This document shows positions 33,162-43,512 of a DNA stretch of 64,000 nt, piece by piece (the first letter of the stretch is position 1; each line of letters starts with the position of its first letter). The position numbers were made by a program, and so were the translations under genes. The notes under the pieces are model-generated. The model did not search any database and was not told the DNA's origin. It saw only the letters and a list, made by a program, of their open reading frames with translations. The stretch covers positions 7,349,961 to 7,413,960 of the forward strand of contig JAJEKV010000022.1 in assembly GCA_021234155.1 (NCBI GenBank), in the 5' to 3' direction. The stretch is from Isoetes taiwanensis (lineage: Eukaryota; Streptophyta; Lycopodiopsida; Isoetales; Isoetaceae).

Positions 33162-34660
33162 GTGGATCATTTTTCCGACACTGATGCTCCTCATGATGTT
33201 GTGGACGTTCATGCTATTATGAAGCAACCCTTGCTTGATGATACTCTGCAGCCTCTCTTCTTCATGACACAGAATGCTGCACCGCCTGTGATGCTCCAAC
33301 CTCCTGCTCATGTTGTCAAAGATACTGAAATCGTCCTGCACATTCAAACTCCAGAAGTAGAAGTCGTGGATCTTGGTGACAATCAACCTGTTCAGTTGGC
33401 TGCAAATCTTCCACCAAACTATAAAGCTCGTGCCATCACCCTATTCAAAAAGTTCAAGCACATCTTTGCATGGAGCTACAAAGACCTCCGGGGTATCAAG
33501 AAATAGTTGGGGGAATTGACCATTCCCACTAAACCTGATGCACGTCTAATCTAGCAACGACAGTACCGGCTCAACCCCAACTATCGTGACCGTGTCAAAG
33601 CCGAAATTGACAAGCTTCTTGCAGCTGGCTTAATTTATGGGGTCAAACACTCTGAGTGGGTGAGCCCAATTGTAATTGCTCTCAAGCACAATGGCAAAAT
33701 CCGAGTTTGCGTGGACTACAGAAAATTAAATCAGGCCACGGAACGGGATCACTTCCCACTACCCTTCACAGACCAAGTTCTGGAAGAGGTCGCGGGACAT
33801 GCGATGTACTCCTTCATGGATGGTTTTTCGGGGTACAATCAAATCTCTATCAGAGCAGAAGATCAATTGAAAACCACTTTCACCACGCCGTGGGGCACTT
33901 TTGCCTACAAAGTGGTCCCTCGGATTATCCAATTCTCCATTCACCTTTCTACGTATGATGCTCCCAGTATTTCAAGATTATATGAAAGACAATGCCTTTC
34001 TCCAAATCTTTCAGGACGATTTCTCAGCCTATAGCTCTATGGAAGAACATCTTGCTAAGTTAGAGCTTGTTTTTCAAAAATGTGACGAGTTTGGTATCAG
34101 TCTCAATCTTGAAAAATGCACTCTTTGTGTCACCTCTAGTGTTCTTCTCGGTCATGTTGTCACTGGCAGGGTTCAAAAATAGGGGAGTTCCTCTCCTAAA
34201 AATCCGCCCACTTGTGTTAAATTCCAGTCATCTTGAAATTTTCCGGCAATTTTCCGGCAAGAAGATAACAAATTTCCGGCATAATACATTAAAAAAATGC
34301 ACTAACACATATTTTTTTCGGTAGCCTCAAAAAGCCAACGGCATTTTTTTTGGTTAGACTCATTGCTATTTTCGAGCCCTAGTTGTCAGTAAAGAAGGCA
34401 TCACCACAGATCCGGCCAAAATCAGTTGTGTGCTGAAGGCACATGCATCTTCAAACATTAAAGAGATCTGCTCCTTCCTGGGTAAAGTTAATTACTATGC
34501 AACTTTCATTCCTGGACTTACTGCTATTGCTGATCCCATTCATAAACTCACGGGTGATGAATCGTCATGGGCTTGGCATTCCCAGGCGGAGGCAGCATTT
34601 CAAAAGCTAAAGATCTTACTCATTCAAGCTCCGGTCCTTGTTACCCCTTAGTGAGACAAG
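33162..34660 (+). pseudogene. Reverse transcriptase of the gypsy element
   Basis: Visible RT motifs in order are SPIVIALKHNGKIRVCVDYR, DHFPLPFTDQVLEEVAGH, FMDGFSGYNQISI and TTFTTPWGTFAYKV. After a frameshift near 33920 come GLSNSPFTFLRMML and the catalytic box as FQDD (34009-34020) where the family has F/Y-[VIM]-DD. LLGHVV is then interrupted by a MITE at 34165. Thumb motifs (SFLGKVNYYATFIPGL) resume at 34430. It is broken by shifts, stops (33504, 33553) and the insertion. Confidence 0.85.
34165..34382. mobile_element. hAT-like MITE inside the RT domain
   Basis: The 218-bp insertion has imperfect ends CAGGGTTCAAAAATAG (left) and CTATTTTCGAGCCCTAG (right, inverted). It is flanked by TTGTCACT (34157-34164) and TTGTCAGT (34383-34390), an 8-bp duplication with one change. 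Its ends and size resemble the MITE at 15609-15825, so they may be one family. Confidence 0.7.
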
Positions 34661-35606
34661 CCCTTTCATGTCCATGTTAACGTCGCTTTCGCTATTGGTG
34701 CAGTTCTCTCTCAAGCATATGATGAGCATACAGATAAACCCATTCGCTATGCTAGCCGGAAACTTAATCCTGTTGAGCGAAATTATTCCGCCACAGAACG
34801 GGAAGCCTTGGGCCTTGTCTTCCACAAGGCCCCCAAAATTGAATTAGTATGATCTTTTCCTAATGATTTCGTAGTAGAAACCAACTCCTAAAATCAATAC
34901 CGGTATGTGGGCCAAAAAGTTTACAAATCATGTCTAGTTATACCATATAGTTCATCAATGCAGTTTAGTAACATGACATACGAATAGTTCTTCACATGGT
35001 ATTGAAAGATGATAATTTATAGCTAGTTTTTTATGACAACTTGAATATATGATATGTGCTACTACTTAATTTATCACGTTTATCGGAATGATATTTGATC
35101 ACATCTATTATCCTTGGTTTATTGACATTGTAATTTTACGTGCGTAATTAGTATGATATTTCATAGTGATTAATCATCTTTGTTATTTTAGTGTATAATT
35201 ATTATGGTATTTTATAGTGACTAGTTATCAATAAAACTATGCTTGGTTTAGATATACCCATATGATTTTGCTTCCACGATAATGTGAAAAACTAGTGTGT
35301 TTTTTTTTTCATGATATCAGCCTTACTGTGCTTCACATGGCAAGTTTGGTAATACGATAAGAGACCATAGTATTCAACCTTCATGTATTAGCGTAATAAA
35401 ATTTGAGGGTTCATGATTTTCTTACATGGTTCTAAATTGTGATATCTCCTAATTAATTGGTATATTTCAGCATATAGTTCATTTGAGCATTTTTATTTTA
35501 TTTTTTCTTTTTAATTCAAATTTGCTTATTATCAGTATTTTGATTATAAAAGGGAAGAGTACAGAAGACCAAGATGCTCAATTTTTTTTCCCATTGAATT
35601 TTGTTA

Positions 35607-36136
35607 TCAGAGTACAATAATATCAGGCATACACCTTTCCATAATCTGAAAATGGTATACTTGAGCTGTCAATTTTTTCTGGATGAACATTAAGTAGAGC
35701 ATTGCATTGTTTTCAATTTGTCGTATGCGTTTCCTAGTATCATTGTACATGTAACCCACTTCTTCAAGAGTCTTAGACCTGCCACCAGCCAGACCAAATC
35801 GATGCCGTATAATCTCTCGCCCCTGTGGTTTTAAAGTATGCAAAACCTTGTCCACATCTTCTTTTAGCCACAATGCACTGGTAACTTTCTCAGTACATTC
35901 AAAAGTCTCATCTGCAAGTATCTCCTGCAATGTTAAGGCTATCAGCATCTGTTTAATAGCAGTTGAATCAAGCAGAATACAAACTTACCGTAAAGGTTGT
36001 AGTGCCATCACCAATAGGTCTGTCAAGAGACCAAATTGGCTTTGACCAATTCATAAGAGTATTTATCCTGGTCACACTCAAGCCAACAAACTCTGCCAAG
36101 GCACTTTTGCTGGCCATTTGTCCAATGTGGTCCATT
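35607..36136 (-). pseudogene. Sigma-70 factor fragment (regions 3-4), plastid SIG type, carried by the CACTA-like element
   Basis: Minus strand. The first exon runs from <=36136 to 35989: KSALAEFVGLSVTRINTLM, then PIWSLDRPIGDGTTTFT (region 3). A 64-bp GT-AG intron (35988-35925) follows in phase 0. The second exon, 35924-35607, has LKPQGREIIRHRFGLAGGR, KTLEEVGYMYNDTRKRIRQI and ENNAMLYL: region 4 with the helix-turn-helix that reads the -35 box. Plants use such nuclear-encoded factors to direct plastid RNA polymerase. Region 2 (-10 recognition) is not found upstream, so this is a fragment. The retained intron shows it was picked up as DNA, not from mRNA. The C-terminus extends about 35 residues beyond the usual family end. 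Confidence 0.7.
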
Positions 36137-37912
36137 TATCAATAATAAAGTCAACTGCCTCTTAACTATAAATAAATATTTTAATAGCTATTTTCTGTTA
36201 AGGAAGCCTAGCAATTTTCATTCAGTATGATTTTATCACTCACCCAATTGATGAATTTTTACCACAAGACTTCAAGCTTTCAGCATTTCCAGCCAAAAAA
36301 GTATGATTTGGTTTGCAAATATTGTGCATGAAAAGTAGTATCAACCGCCATGTCTCCAATTGCTATTGGCGATATATTTCATGGCCTCGTGTTTTCCGTG
36401 GCTTCCAGGAAATTAAACATTTGAAGTTACTCCATATTCGTTAACAGCATGGTTACCAAGGGGTATATGAGAACCAAGTTGAAAAACAAAGGGAAATTGT
36501 AACTAAAATGCTGCTTTTATTCAGTGCAAATACACCACAATGGAAAATACTGCACTACAGAGCAGATGCAATTCAAAAGAACAACATGCACAACCCCATA
36601 CAAAACTCAAACGCTCTCCTCTAAAACATACACCATGAACATTCAGGATAGCAGAATTTACGAAAATGACGTTGCAGGCATACCTATGCGAGCAGCTTTC
36701 CAGAAGAATCCTCGTAAACTGTGGAATGAAGTAATTAGAAAGGTGTCCATATTTATGAAAAAAAGGTTCTTGATCAACTTGCTGCCTAATGACTTGCCCG
36801 CTTCTGGAAATATTACATGAAGATATAGATCAAGTTCAGCAAGCTTTTCTTCACCTTACCTGAAGAACTGTAAAAACGGATGCCCACAATCGGCATTCAA
36901 GTGGGAAAACGTGATCTCTGATGCCAAGAACAATATGAGCCCTAAAACTACGAATGATGTGCGAGGGTTTTAATAGAAAGTTAAGGATTGTCACAAAGAG
37001 AAAGGATCCACTGCGAAGAAAAAATACCTCAAAAACCAAAAGGCTATGAGCAATAATCTTCATGAACTTCAAATGAGAAGAGGCCACACAGGGAGCTCCA
37101 ACAAACAGGTGATTTTGTTCTGCCCTAAGCAGGTCCGGCACAGCGGAGTGTGCATGTGGCAGTGATATCTCCCGCCATGGCGGCAATTATCAAGCTCGAA
37201 ACGATGGCTATCATACTCACACAGATGCTGCAGATCCTTATCTCCTCCTCTATCTCCCGCATCCATCTCAGTGAGTCGAGGCACCTCAAAGCACCTGAAA
37301 GCCCGCTGCTCTACCGTAAAGAAACCCTAGAAAGGTGAGTTGGAAAATAGACTAAATTTGGACCCTTCGATGTAGTCAGGTAATTTGTGGCCCTAGGATC
37401 TAGGGCTGGATCCAAATCCAGGATCTACGTTATCTTTGAAATATGAGGTGATGGTGTTATCTTTGAAATATGAGGCTCTACGTTAAGAAATGTGTCTAAG
37501 GCATAGATAATTATCTAAAGCATAACTAATGATTTCTCACCTTATCAAAACTTAGAATTTTAGAAGCAGCTAGGACCGCCTAAATTGCCTAAGGTTAACT
37601 ATACGGTCTAGAAATATGACACGACCATTTTGAACTCACATGTGTTGGTAATGCGCTATGTATACATAGAGATGGAGTTACAGAGAAACTCAAATAGAGA
37701 GAGAATATTAAAATTGTGCCTTTGTAATTTCTTGCCCTATTATGGCATCTAGACTTTGAAGCGGCTTTGTTCAAAAATATGTGACTGATGTGAATGCTTA
37801 CGTCTAAAGCACAAGACCTGATACACAACAAGACCATCATAACTCAAAAGGTTTGCATTTTATTTAGAGGAGCATTCTCTAGAAACACACTAGACACAAG
37901 TTCTATGTAGAC
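36137..37912. other. Interior of the CACTA-like element, no identified gene
   Basis: Minus-strand open blocks occur at 37284-37069 (LCEYDSHRFELDNCRHGGRY, then HCHMHTPLCRTC, Cys/His-rich) and around 36840-36700. They may be further captured exons, but I cannot name them. Confidence 0.3.
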
Positions 37913-39650
37913 ATGGCGAGTCGAGCTTGGCTATATGTTGGTCCTACTAGTTGGTCCCTGGAGTATGCTTTGAACTCATATACGAAGTCAAAACCGCATT
38001 TCAAGCTCACTGGACCAGCCGAACTGGGGCGACCCTTCATTTCCCCGTCGTGCGCCTATATACGTCGGAAAGGGGAAAATTTGGGGCTTGGCACATCCGT
38101 GCGGGGGATGGCCATTTTTTGTTTTCGAAGACGTTTCTTGGGACATGAGCTACATTTGAATGGTGGGATTAGCAGATGGAGCAGCTGTGGTATCCCGATA
38201 CTTAAACCCTACAAAATCTGTAGGGTTTGCGTTTTGGCAGCCCTCCCTGCCTTTGAAGTGGCTGAGAGCTTGCGTGCAGGGTTTCCTCAAGGGTTCGAAG
38301 GGAGGGAGAACAATAAAAGCCCTTCCAGGCACCAGTTCCAAACCTGCTTAGACCTGATGTCGTATTCCAAGCCCGGACATCGTGACCTCGAGCATGCCAG
38401 AAGGCACGGAACGACAATACCAGTGCGGTGTTGCATCCAGAGGAGCAGAGTTACCCTAGGACACATGTTTGAGGAGTATAAGATCGAGCAAAAGTTCGAA
38501 TTATTGAGTACATGCTATGTTTATTAGACTAGTGCATTAGGTAGGGAGCATATGTTGCGCAAAAGGTCCACTAGTTGCCCATGGCGAGTCGAGTTTGGTT
38601 TTGTTTTTCCTACTGGTTGGTTTTGGAGTAAACTGGATGCTTTGAACTCATATAGGAAGTCAAAACCGCAGTTCATGCTCACTGGAACAGCCGAACTGGG
38701 GCGACACTTCATTTCTCCATCGTGTGCCTATATACCTCGGAAAGGGGGGAATTTGGGGCTTGGCACATCCGTGCGGAGGATGGCCATTTTTTCTTTTCGA
38801 AGACGTTTCTTGGGACATGAGCTACCATTTGAATGATGGGATTAGCAGATGGACCAGTTTTGATATCCCGATACTTAAACCCTACAAAACCTGTAGGGTT
38901 TGCGTTTTGGCAACCCTCCCTGCCTTTGAAGTGGCTGAGAGCTTGCGTGCAGGGTTTCCTCGAGGGTTCGAAGGGAGGGAGAACAATAAAAGCCCTCCCA
39001 GACACCAGTTCCAAACCTGCTTAGACCTGATGTCGTGTTCCAAGCCCGGACATCGTGACCTCGAGCATGCCAGAAGGCACGGAACGACCATACCAGTGCG
39101 GTGTTGCATCTAGAGGAGCAGATTTACCCTAGGACACATGTTTGAGGAGTAGAAAATCGAGCAAAAGTTCGAATTGCCGAGTACATGCTATGTTTATTAG
39201 ACTAGTGCACTAGGCAGGGAGCATATGTTGAGCGAAAGGTCCACTAGTTGCCCACGGCGAGTCAAGTTTGGTTCTGTTATTCCTACTGGTCGGTTTTGGA
39301 GTAAACTGGATGCTTTGAACTCATATACGAAGTCAAAACCGCATTTCAAGCTCACTGGAACAAAACGGGGGCGACCCTTCATTTCCCGTCGATGATGCTA
39401 TATATATCGTCGGAAGGGGAAATTTGGGGCTTAGCACATCCGTCGGGGGATAGCCATTTTTTCTTTTCGAAGGCGTTGCTTGGGACATGAGCTACCATTT
39501 GAGCGGTGGGATTAGCGAGATGGAGCGCCTTTGGTATCCCCGATACTTAAACCCTACAAAATCGTAGGGTTTGCATTTTGGCGACCCTCCACGCCTTTGA
39601 AGTGGGCGAGAGCTTATGCGAGGGGTTTCCTCGAGGGTTCGAAGGGAGGC
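37913..39650. repeat. Tandem array, 668-bp unit, ~2.6 copies
   Basis: Unit starts (GGCGAGTCRAG) are at 37914, 38582 and 39255; periods are 668 and 673 bp. Each full unit holds CCTATATAC/TC, CCCGATACTTAAACCCTACA, GTAGGGTTTGCGTTTTGGC and GGTGTTGCATC. Copies 1 and 2 are over 90% alike; copy 3 is more diverged and stops at about 39650. The TATA-like box plus CCCTACA/TGTAGGG hairpin in each unit is notable. Open frames across the units are not conserved between copies and are not treated as genes. Confidence 0.8.
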
Positions 39651-41068
39651 GATTGTGTCACCACTATGTTAAATGGCTCATATTTATAATGGTTTAAAAA
39701 AAAACATGTGAGTTGTCGCCACTATATTGAATGGCTTGCATCCCTGGTTTGAAAAAATAACAAAGTCATATATTTATGATGCGATTCTAGACTTGAAGGT
39801 CAACGATCGCGTGTTCATGAATCTTTGATCTAGCGAATTTCTTTAATGAATGAATGCTCATGCATATTTGACCTAGCAATTTCATGAGAAAATGGATTTG
39901 GTGCTCATATGACCATTGATACTTATAGCTAAATATAGGTCCTTATCAATCGATCGAATGAAAACAGAGTGCCAAGGAAAATTGTTATTCATAGAGCTCA
40001 TATGATTTATTGGCGACTAGAAGTTAATATAATGTGAATATATGCAATTAGGATCATGCTTTGAATTCAAGATTGCTTTTGCATTTCTCGTAACTCTTTA
40101 TTGCATGAAAGTGAAGCATGTTTATTCTAAGTTGCTGCATAGGTGAAGTTCAGTATCTGAACATCTATTGCCTTTTGCTAGATGGTACAATGAGTATAAA
40201 TATTATTTGAGTTTAAAAAAGGATCTTATGTTGGTAGCAAAAGGGTTATTATCTACACCATACCTCTAGAGCTCCTCATCACTCCAATTATGCAAGGGAA
40301 CCTCTAAATCATGCATGATAAACACTTAAAATAATCCAAAACCCTCTTTCATACAAAATGTGCACTCTATGGATACTAAATACTATACCACAAAGAATGC
40401 ATTGGCAACTATAAGTACAAATATACACTTGGCCCAACATAAAACTATGCTACATATAATGGTAGAAAACATAGACCACACCATGCACCCAGTAGACAAG
40501 TCAATGTACATAACCTAAGTTTTACGAATAAGGATCATGCTCTAAAAGGAGTGCAAAAATAGATATAATCGTTGGAATTACTAGTTAATATAAGAAATTA
40601 TGCTCAAAGTTCGTAATGACTTTAAGGATTGAAACAAGTGTATAAAAAAATAACATCATAAACCAACATATGCTTTGCTAACATGCATAGTAAATAAGCA
40701 TGTGCCAAAAACATATAACACACTTCCAAAATCAAACATGGTTCTTGAACTAATAAAAAAAGCTTGGGAGCATTGAAACTAGGTTAAAACCATGTATCTG
40801 ATCATGCTAACCAGTATGTAAAATCATCATAGATTATAATATTAACAATGTAGGCTCAAAAATCACCTCCTAAACTAGCAATAATTTTAAGAAACTAGTG
40901 TAAGACATAGAATTAGTATAAGAACTATGATCAAACTAGTAGTGATATTACAAAATCATGAAAGTCATCTAGTTTTCATTGACATTACGAGTTGCATGTA
41001 TTAAAAACCACCCTTATACTGGTTTCCATCATGATTATGAATGCGAGTTACTTTTTGGGGGCCTTGTG
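39651..41068. other. AT-rich right part of the CACTA-like element
   Basis: No coding sequence. It is AT-rich throughout and ends in the right terminal inverted repeat. Confidence 0.5.
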
Positions 41069-41369
41069 TTCTGTGTTCAACGCTTCCGCCATTACTTGTT
41101 GGGTAGCGAAATCAAATTCTTTGTGGGTTATCAAGCTCTTTTGTATCTGATCAACAAAGCCACGCCCACGGGTCACATTGCCCGCTGGGTCCTCCTCTTG
41201 TAGGAATTTACTCCCTTTGAAATCATTCATAAGGCAGGTAAGTCTCATGTTGTGCTAGACTATCTCTCACGCATCCATATGGACGACCCGACCACGGATG
41301 TTTCTGATGTTTTTCCTGATGCACAACTATTCTTGATCACAGCCACGCCTCACTGGTTTCATGATTATC

Positions 41370-42600
41370 AGCAGTACCTTCTCTCAGGTGCCCTCCCATT
41401 GAGAAGCTCCGGCCACGTCATCAACAGTTCCTCTGTGAGGTCCATGACTATACCATGGTTGCGGGCCATCTCTATAAACGTGGCAAGGACACGGTTTTGC
41501 GTCGGTGTGTTCTGCCTCATGAAGTACCTGAGATCGTTCGTCAAGCTCATGAGGGCCTTGGTGGTGGACATTTCAGTGGTGACACCACGGCCCGTAAGAT
41601 TCTTCTCGCATGCTATTTTTGGCCCACGCTTTTCAAGGATGCCCACGCTCAAGCATGCAACTGTGATGTCTGTCAACATATGGGTCGATCCACGGCCCAT
41701 GACGCTCTTCCTTTAACTCTGGTTGCTACCCTCCTACCCTTCAGCAAGTGGGGCATGGACTTTGTTGGACCAATGGAACCCCCCGCGAAGCACACCCGTG
41801 CCTGCTATATCTTGGTTCTCATAGATTATGCCACCAAGTGGGCAGAGGCCTGTGCACTCCCTGACAACACTGCTGCCAGTACGGCTAAAGTTCTCTACAC
41901 GCATGTCATCACGCGTTTCGGTTGTCCCATGGAACTCGTCAGCGATCACGGTGTGCATTTTGTCAATCACACTATCAAGGAATTGACGGATTATTTACAT
42001 ACTCATTACAGAAAAAGCACACCCTATTATCTACAAGGGAATGGATTGGCCGAAAGTACCAATAAGACTCTCACCATCTTGAAGAAATTTTGTGATGCTT
42101 CTCGCACACTGTTCTCTGGGCTTACAACGCTAGTTTTAAAATTGCTACTGGACACACCCCTTTCAAGTTGGTTTATGGCCAGGAAGCTCTCATGCCTTTT
42201 GAATATGTTCTTCCAGCTCTCCGTTTTCAACTGGCTACGGTGCATGATCCCCCTACTGCACTCCAAGAACGAGTCTATCAACTACAACAGTTGGATGAAC
42301 TTCGAAGAGACGCATATCTCCGTGTTCTCACTGGACAACAATTGCAAAAATCATGGCATGACAAAAATCTCAAAGCAAGGACATTCAAGGAAGGAGATTT
42401 GGTTCTTCTATACAATTCTAGATACAAAAATTTTCCGGGCAAATTAAAGTTTCGATGGCTTGGTCCTTATCAGATTATTCAAGTAGTGCAACCTAGTGTC
42501 TTTCAACTTGCTTAATTGGATGGCACTCCATTACCCACTCTGGTTAATGGCTTTCGCCTAAAAAATTTTCACACAGACACAATCAGTGACCATTCAAACA
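41370..42600 (+). pseudogene. Integrase of the gypsy element
   Basis: The zinc-binding HHCC domain reads HEGLGGGHFSGDTTARKILL and CNCDVCQ. The catalytic core has D at 41758 (WGMDFVGP), D at 41944 (SDHGVHF) and E at 42052 (NGLAESTNKT), spaced D-x61-D-x35-E as in active integrases. After a frameshift near 42090 the C-terminal GPY/F module is intact (KFRWLGPYQIIQV). Integrase joins element DNA to the genome. The triad is preserved but the frame is broken. Confidence 0.85.
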
Positions 42601-42729
42601 CAGACACAAACGAGTGAGTCGCAACATATTTTATTATATATAAGTGGCACAAAAACAAAATTGGGCATCGCCCATATTTATCCGCTACGGTCTTAGCCCT
42701 ATATACAAAATCATGCGTTAAACGCATGA

Positions 42730-43026
42730 CTACTCCAGATTAGGAGCGGAGGTCACGCGCAGGATGTGGTAGAGGCAGTGATCAGGATTCCAGCGCAGGT
42801 GAACCACCACCTCTTGCGGGTTGGTCAGCGGATCAGGATGATCGGCTGATCCCGACAGCCAACCGTCCGTGGGGATGCCGCGGTTTCGCAGATTCCACAG
42901 GTCCAAACTTTTCATCTTATAGGTAATCCACTCGTTGCAATTGCGGGGGCATGGTCCATTGCATCTCCATCGTTGCCAACTGGTACTCTCCTCTTGCATC
43001 TTGCTCGTCTTATATAATCCTACCAC
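42730..43026 (-). CDS. Antisense ORF between integrase and the 3' ORF of the gypsy element
   Basis: An open frame of 98 codons on the minus strand contains GIPTDGWLSGSADHPDPLTN and VVVHLRWNPDHCLYHI. The short motif HLRWNPDHCL resembles NLRWDPRFVR in the sense ORF downstream. Tat-lineage elements such as Grande are known to carry an antisense ORF in this position. Whether it is expressed is unknown, and it may be only part of a longer decayed ORF. Confidence 0.35.
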   Translation of the reverse strand: MVGLYKTSKMQEESTSWQRWRCNGPCPRNCNEWITYKMKSLDLWNLRNRGIPTDGWLSGSADHPDPLTNPQEVVVHLRWNPDHCLYHILRVTSAPNLE

Positions 43027-43512
43027 CTAAAGGTTTGCCAACGTGGACCAATCACACTTCTGCTGAGGTGTCTACATGCAACGCACATTCTAATCCAAGA
43101 TTCCATTATCTAGCCGCAAATCTCGTCCTGGTACCCTTGTTAGGCACTGCTGTCCCTGCCACCCCCCCTCCTTAAAACTTTCGACTCTCGAGTTGCCTCT
43201 CTTAATTTATTTTCCTTAATATCATGACCATCCGTCATCATTACTCGTACCTTCTCACGATGTCCCATCCAACCATTCACATTCATTCGTCTTGACCATC
43301 CAATTGATCTTAAGCTCCAGTTTGGGGACTTCACCAAATTTTGGCCTTCGGAAAGCGTTCTTTCTATCTGCTGCCATCTGGCACCACCAACGGCTATGAT
43401 TCCACTTCTGTTGCTGTCTATAAAACCTTCCTGAACATAGGCGCGCCCTAAAAAATTTTTGCACCTCTGTCGCTCTCTGTCGCCGCTTTCCTTTTCTTCC
43501 TTGATCATTGCC

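Larger units (their letters stand above)
34823..41068. mobile_element. CACTA-like (En/Spm-type) non-autonomous transposon in RNase H
   Basis: The 6,246-bp element has terminal inverted repeats CACAAGGCCCCCAAAA (34823-34838) and its complement ending at 41068, 16 bp perfect. It is flanked by TTC on both sides (34820-34822 and 41069-41071). With one TTC copy removed, the two RNase H halves lie in register, which fixes both borders. A 3-bp duplication and ends starting CAC fit the CACTA superfamily, although the fifth base departs from canonical CACTA. No transposase is seen. Its cargo is sigma-factor exons (35607-36136) and a 668-bp tandem array (37913-39650). Confidence 0.75.
34661..41300 (+). 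pseudogene. RNase H region of the gypsy element, split by the CACTA-like insertion
   Basis: The left half (34661-34822) shows VGA/AIGAVLSQAYDEH, KPIRYASRKLNP and SATEREALGLVF in broken frames after a stop at 34649. The right half starts at 41069 with CVQRFRHYLLGSEIKFF and YQALLYLINKATPTGHIARW. These are the standard RNase H blocks of Ty3/gypsy. The 6.2 kb between them is foreign. Confidence 0.75.

Noticed and set aside
37913-38527. 204-codon open frame in the first 668-bp repeat unit as a gene
   Set aside because: The frame is not kept in the other units despite high nucleotide identity, so it is a by-product of the repeat.
38390-39120. Resemblance of the repeat end (GTGACCTCGAG ... GTGTTGCATC) to 5S rRNA
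   Set aside because: Only the last ~11 bases and a GTGACCTC word agree; the A box, intermediate element and length do not fit.
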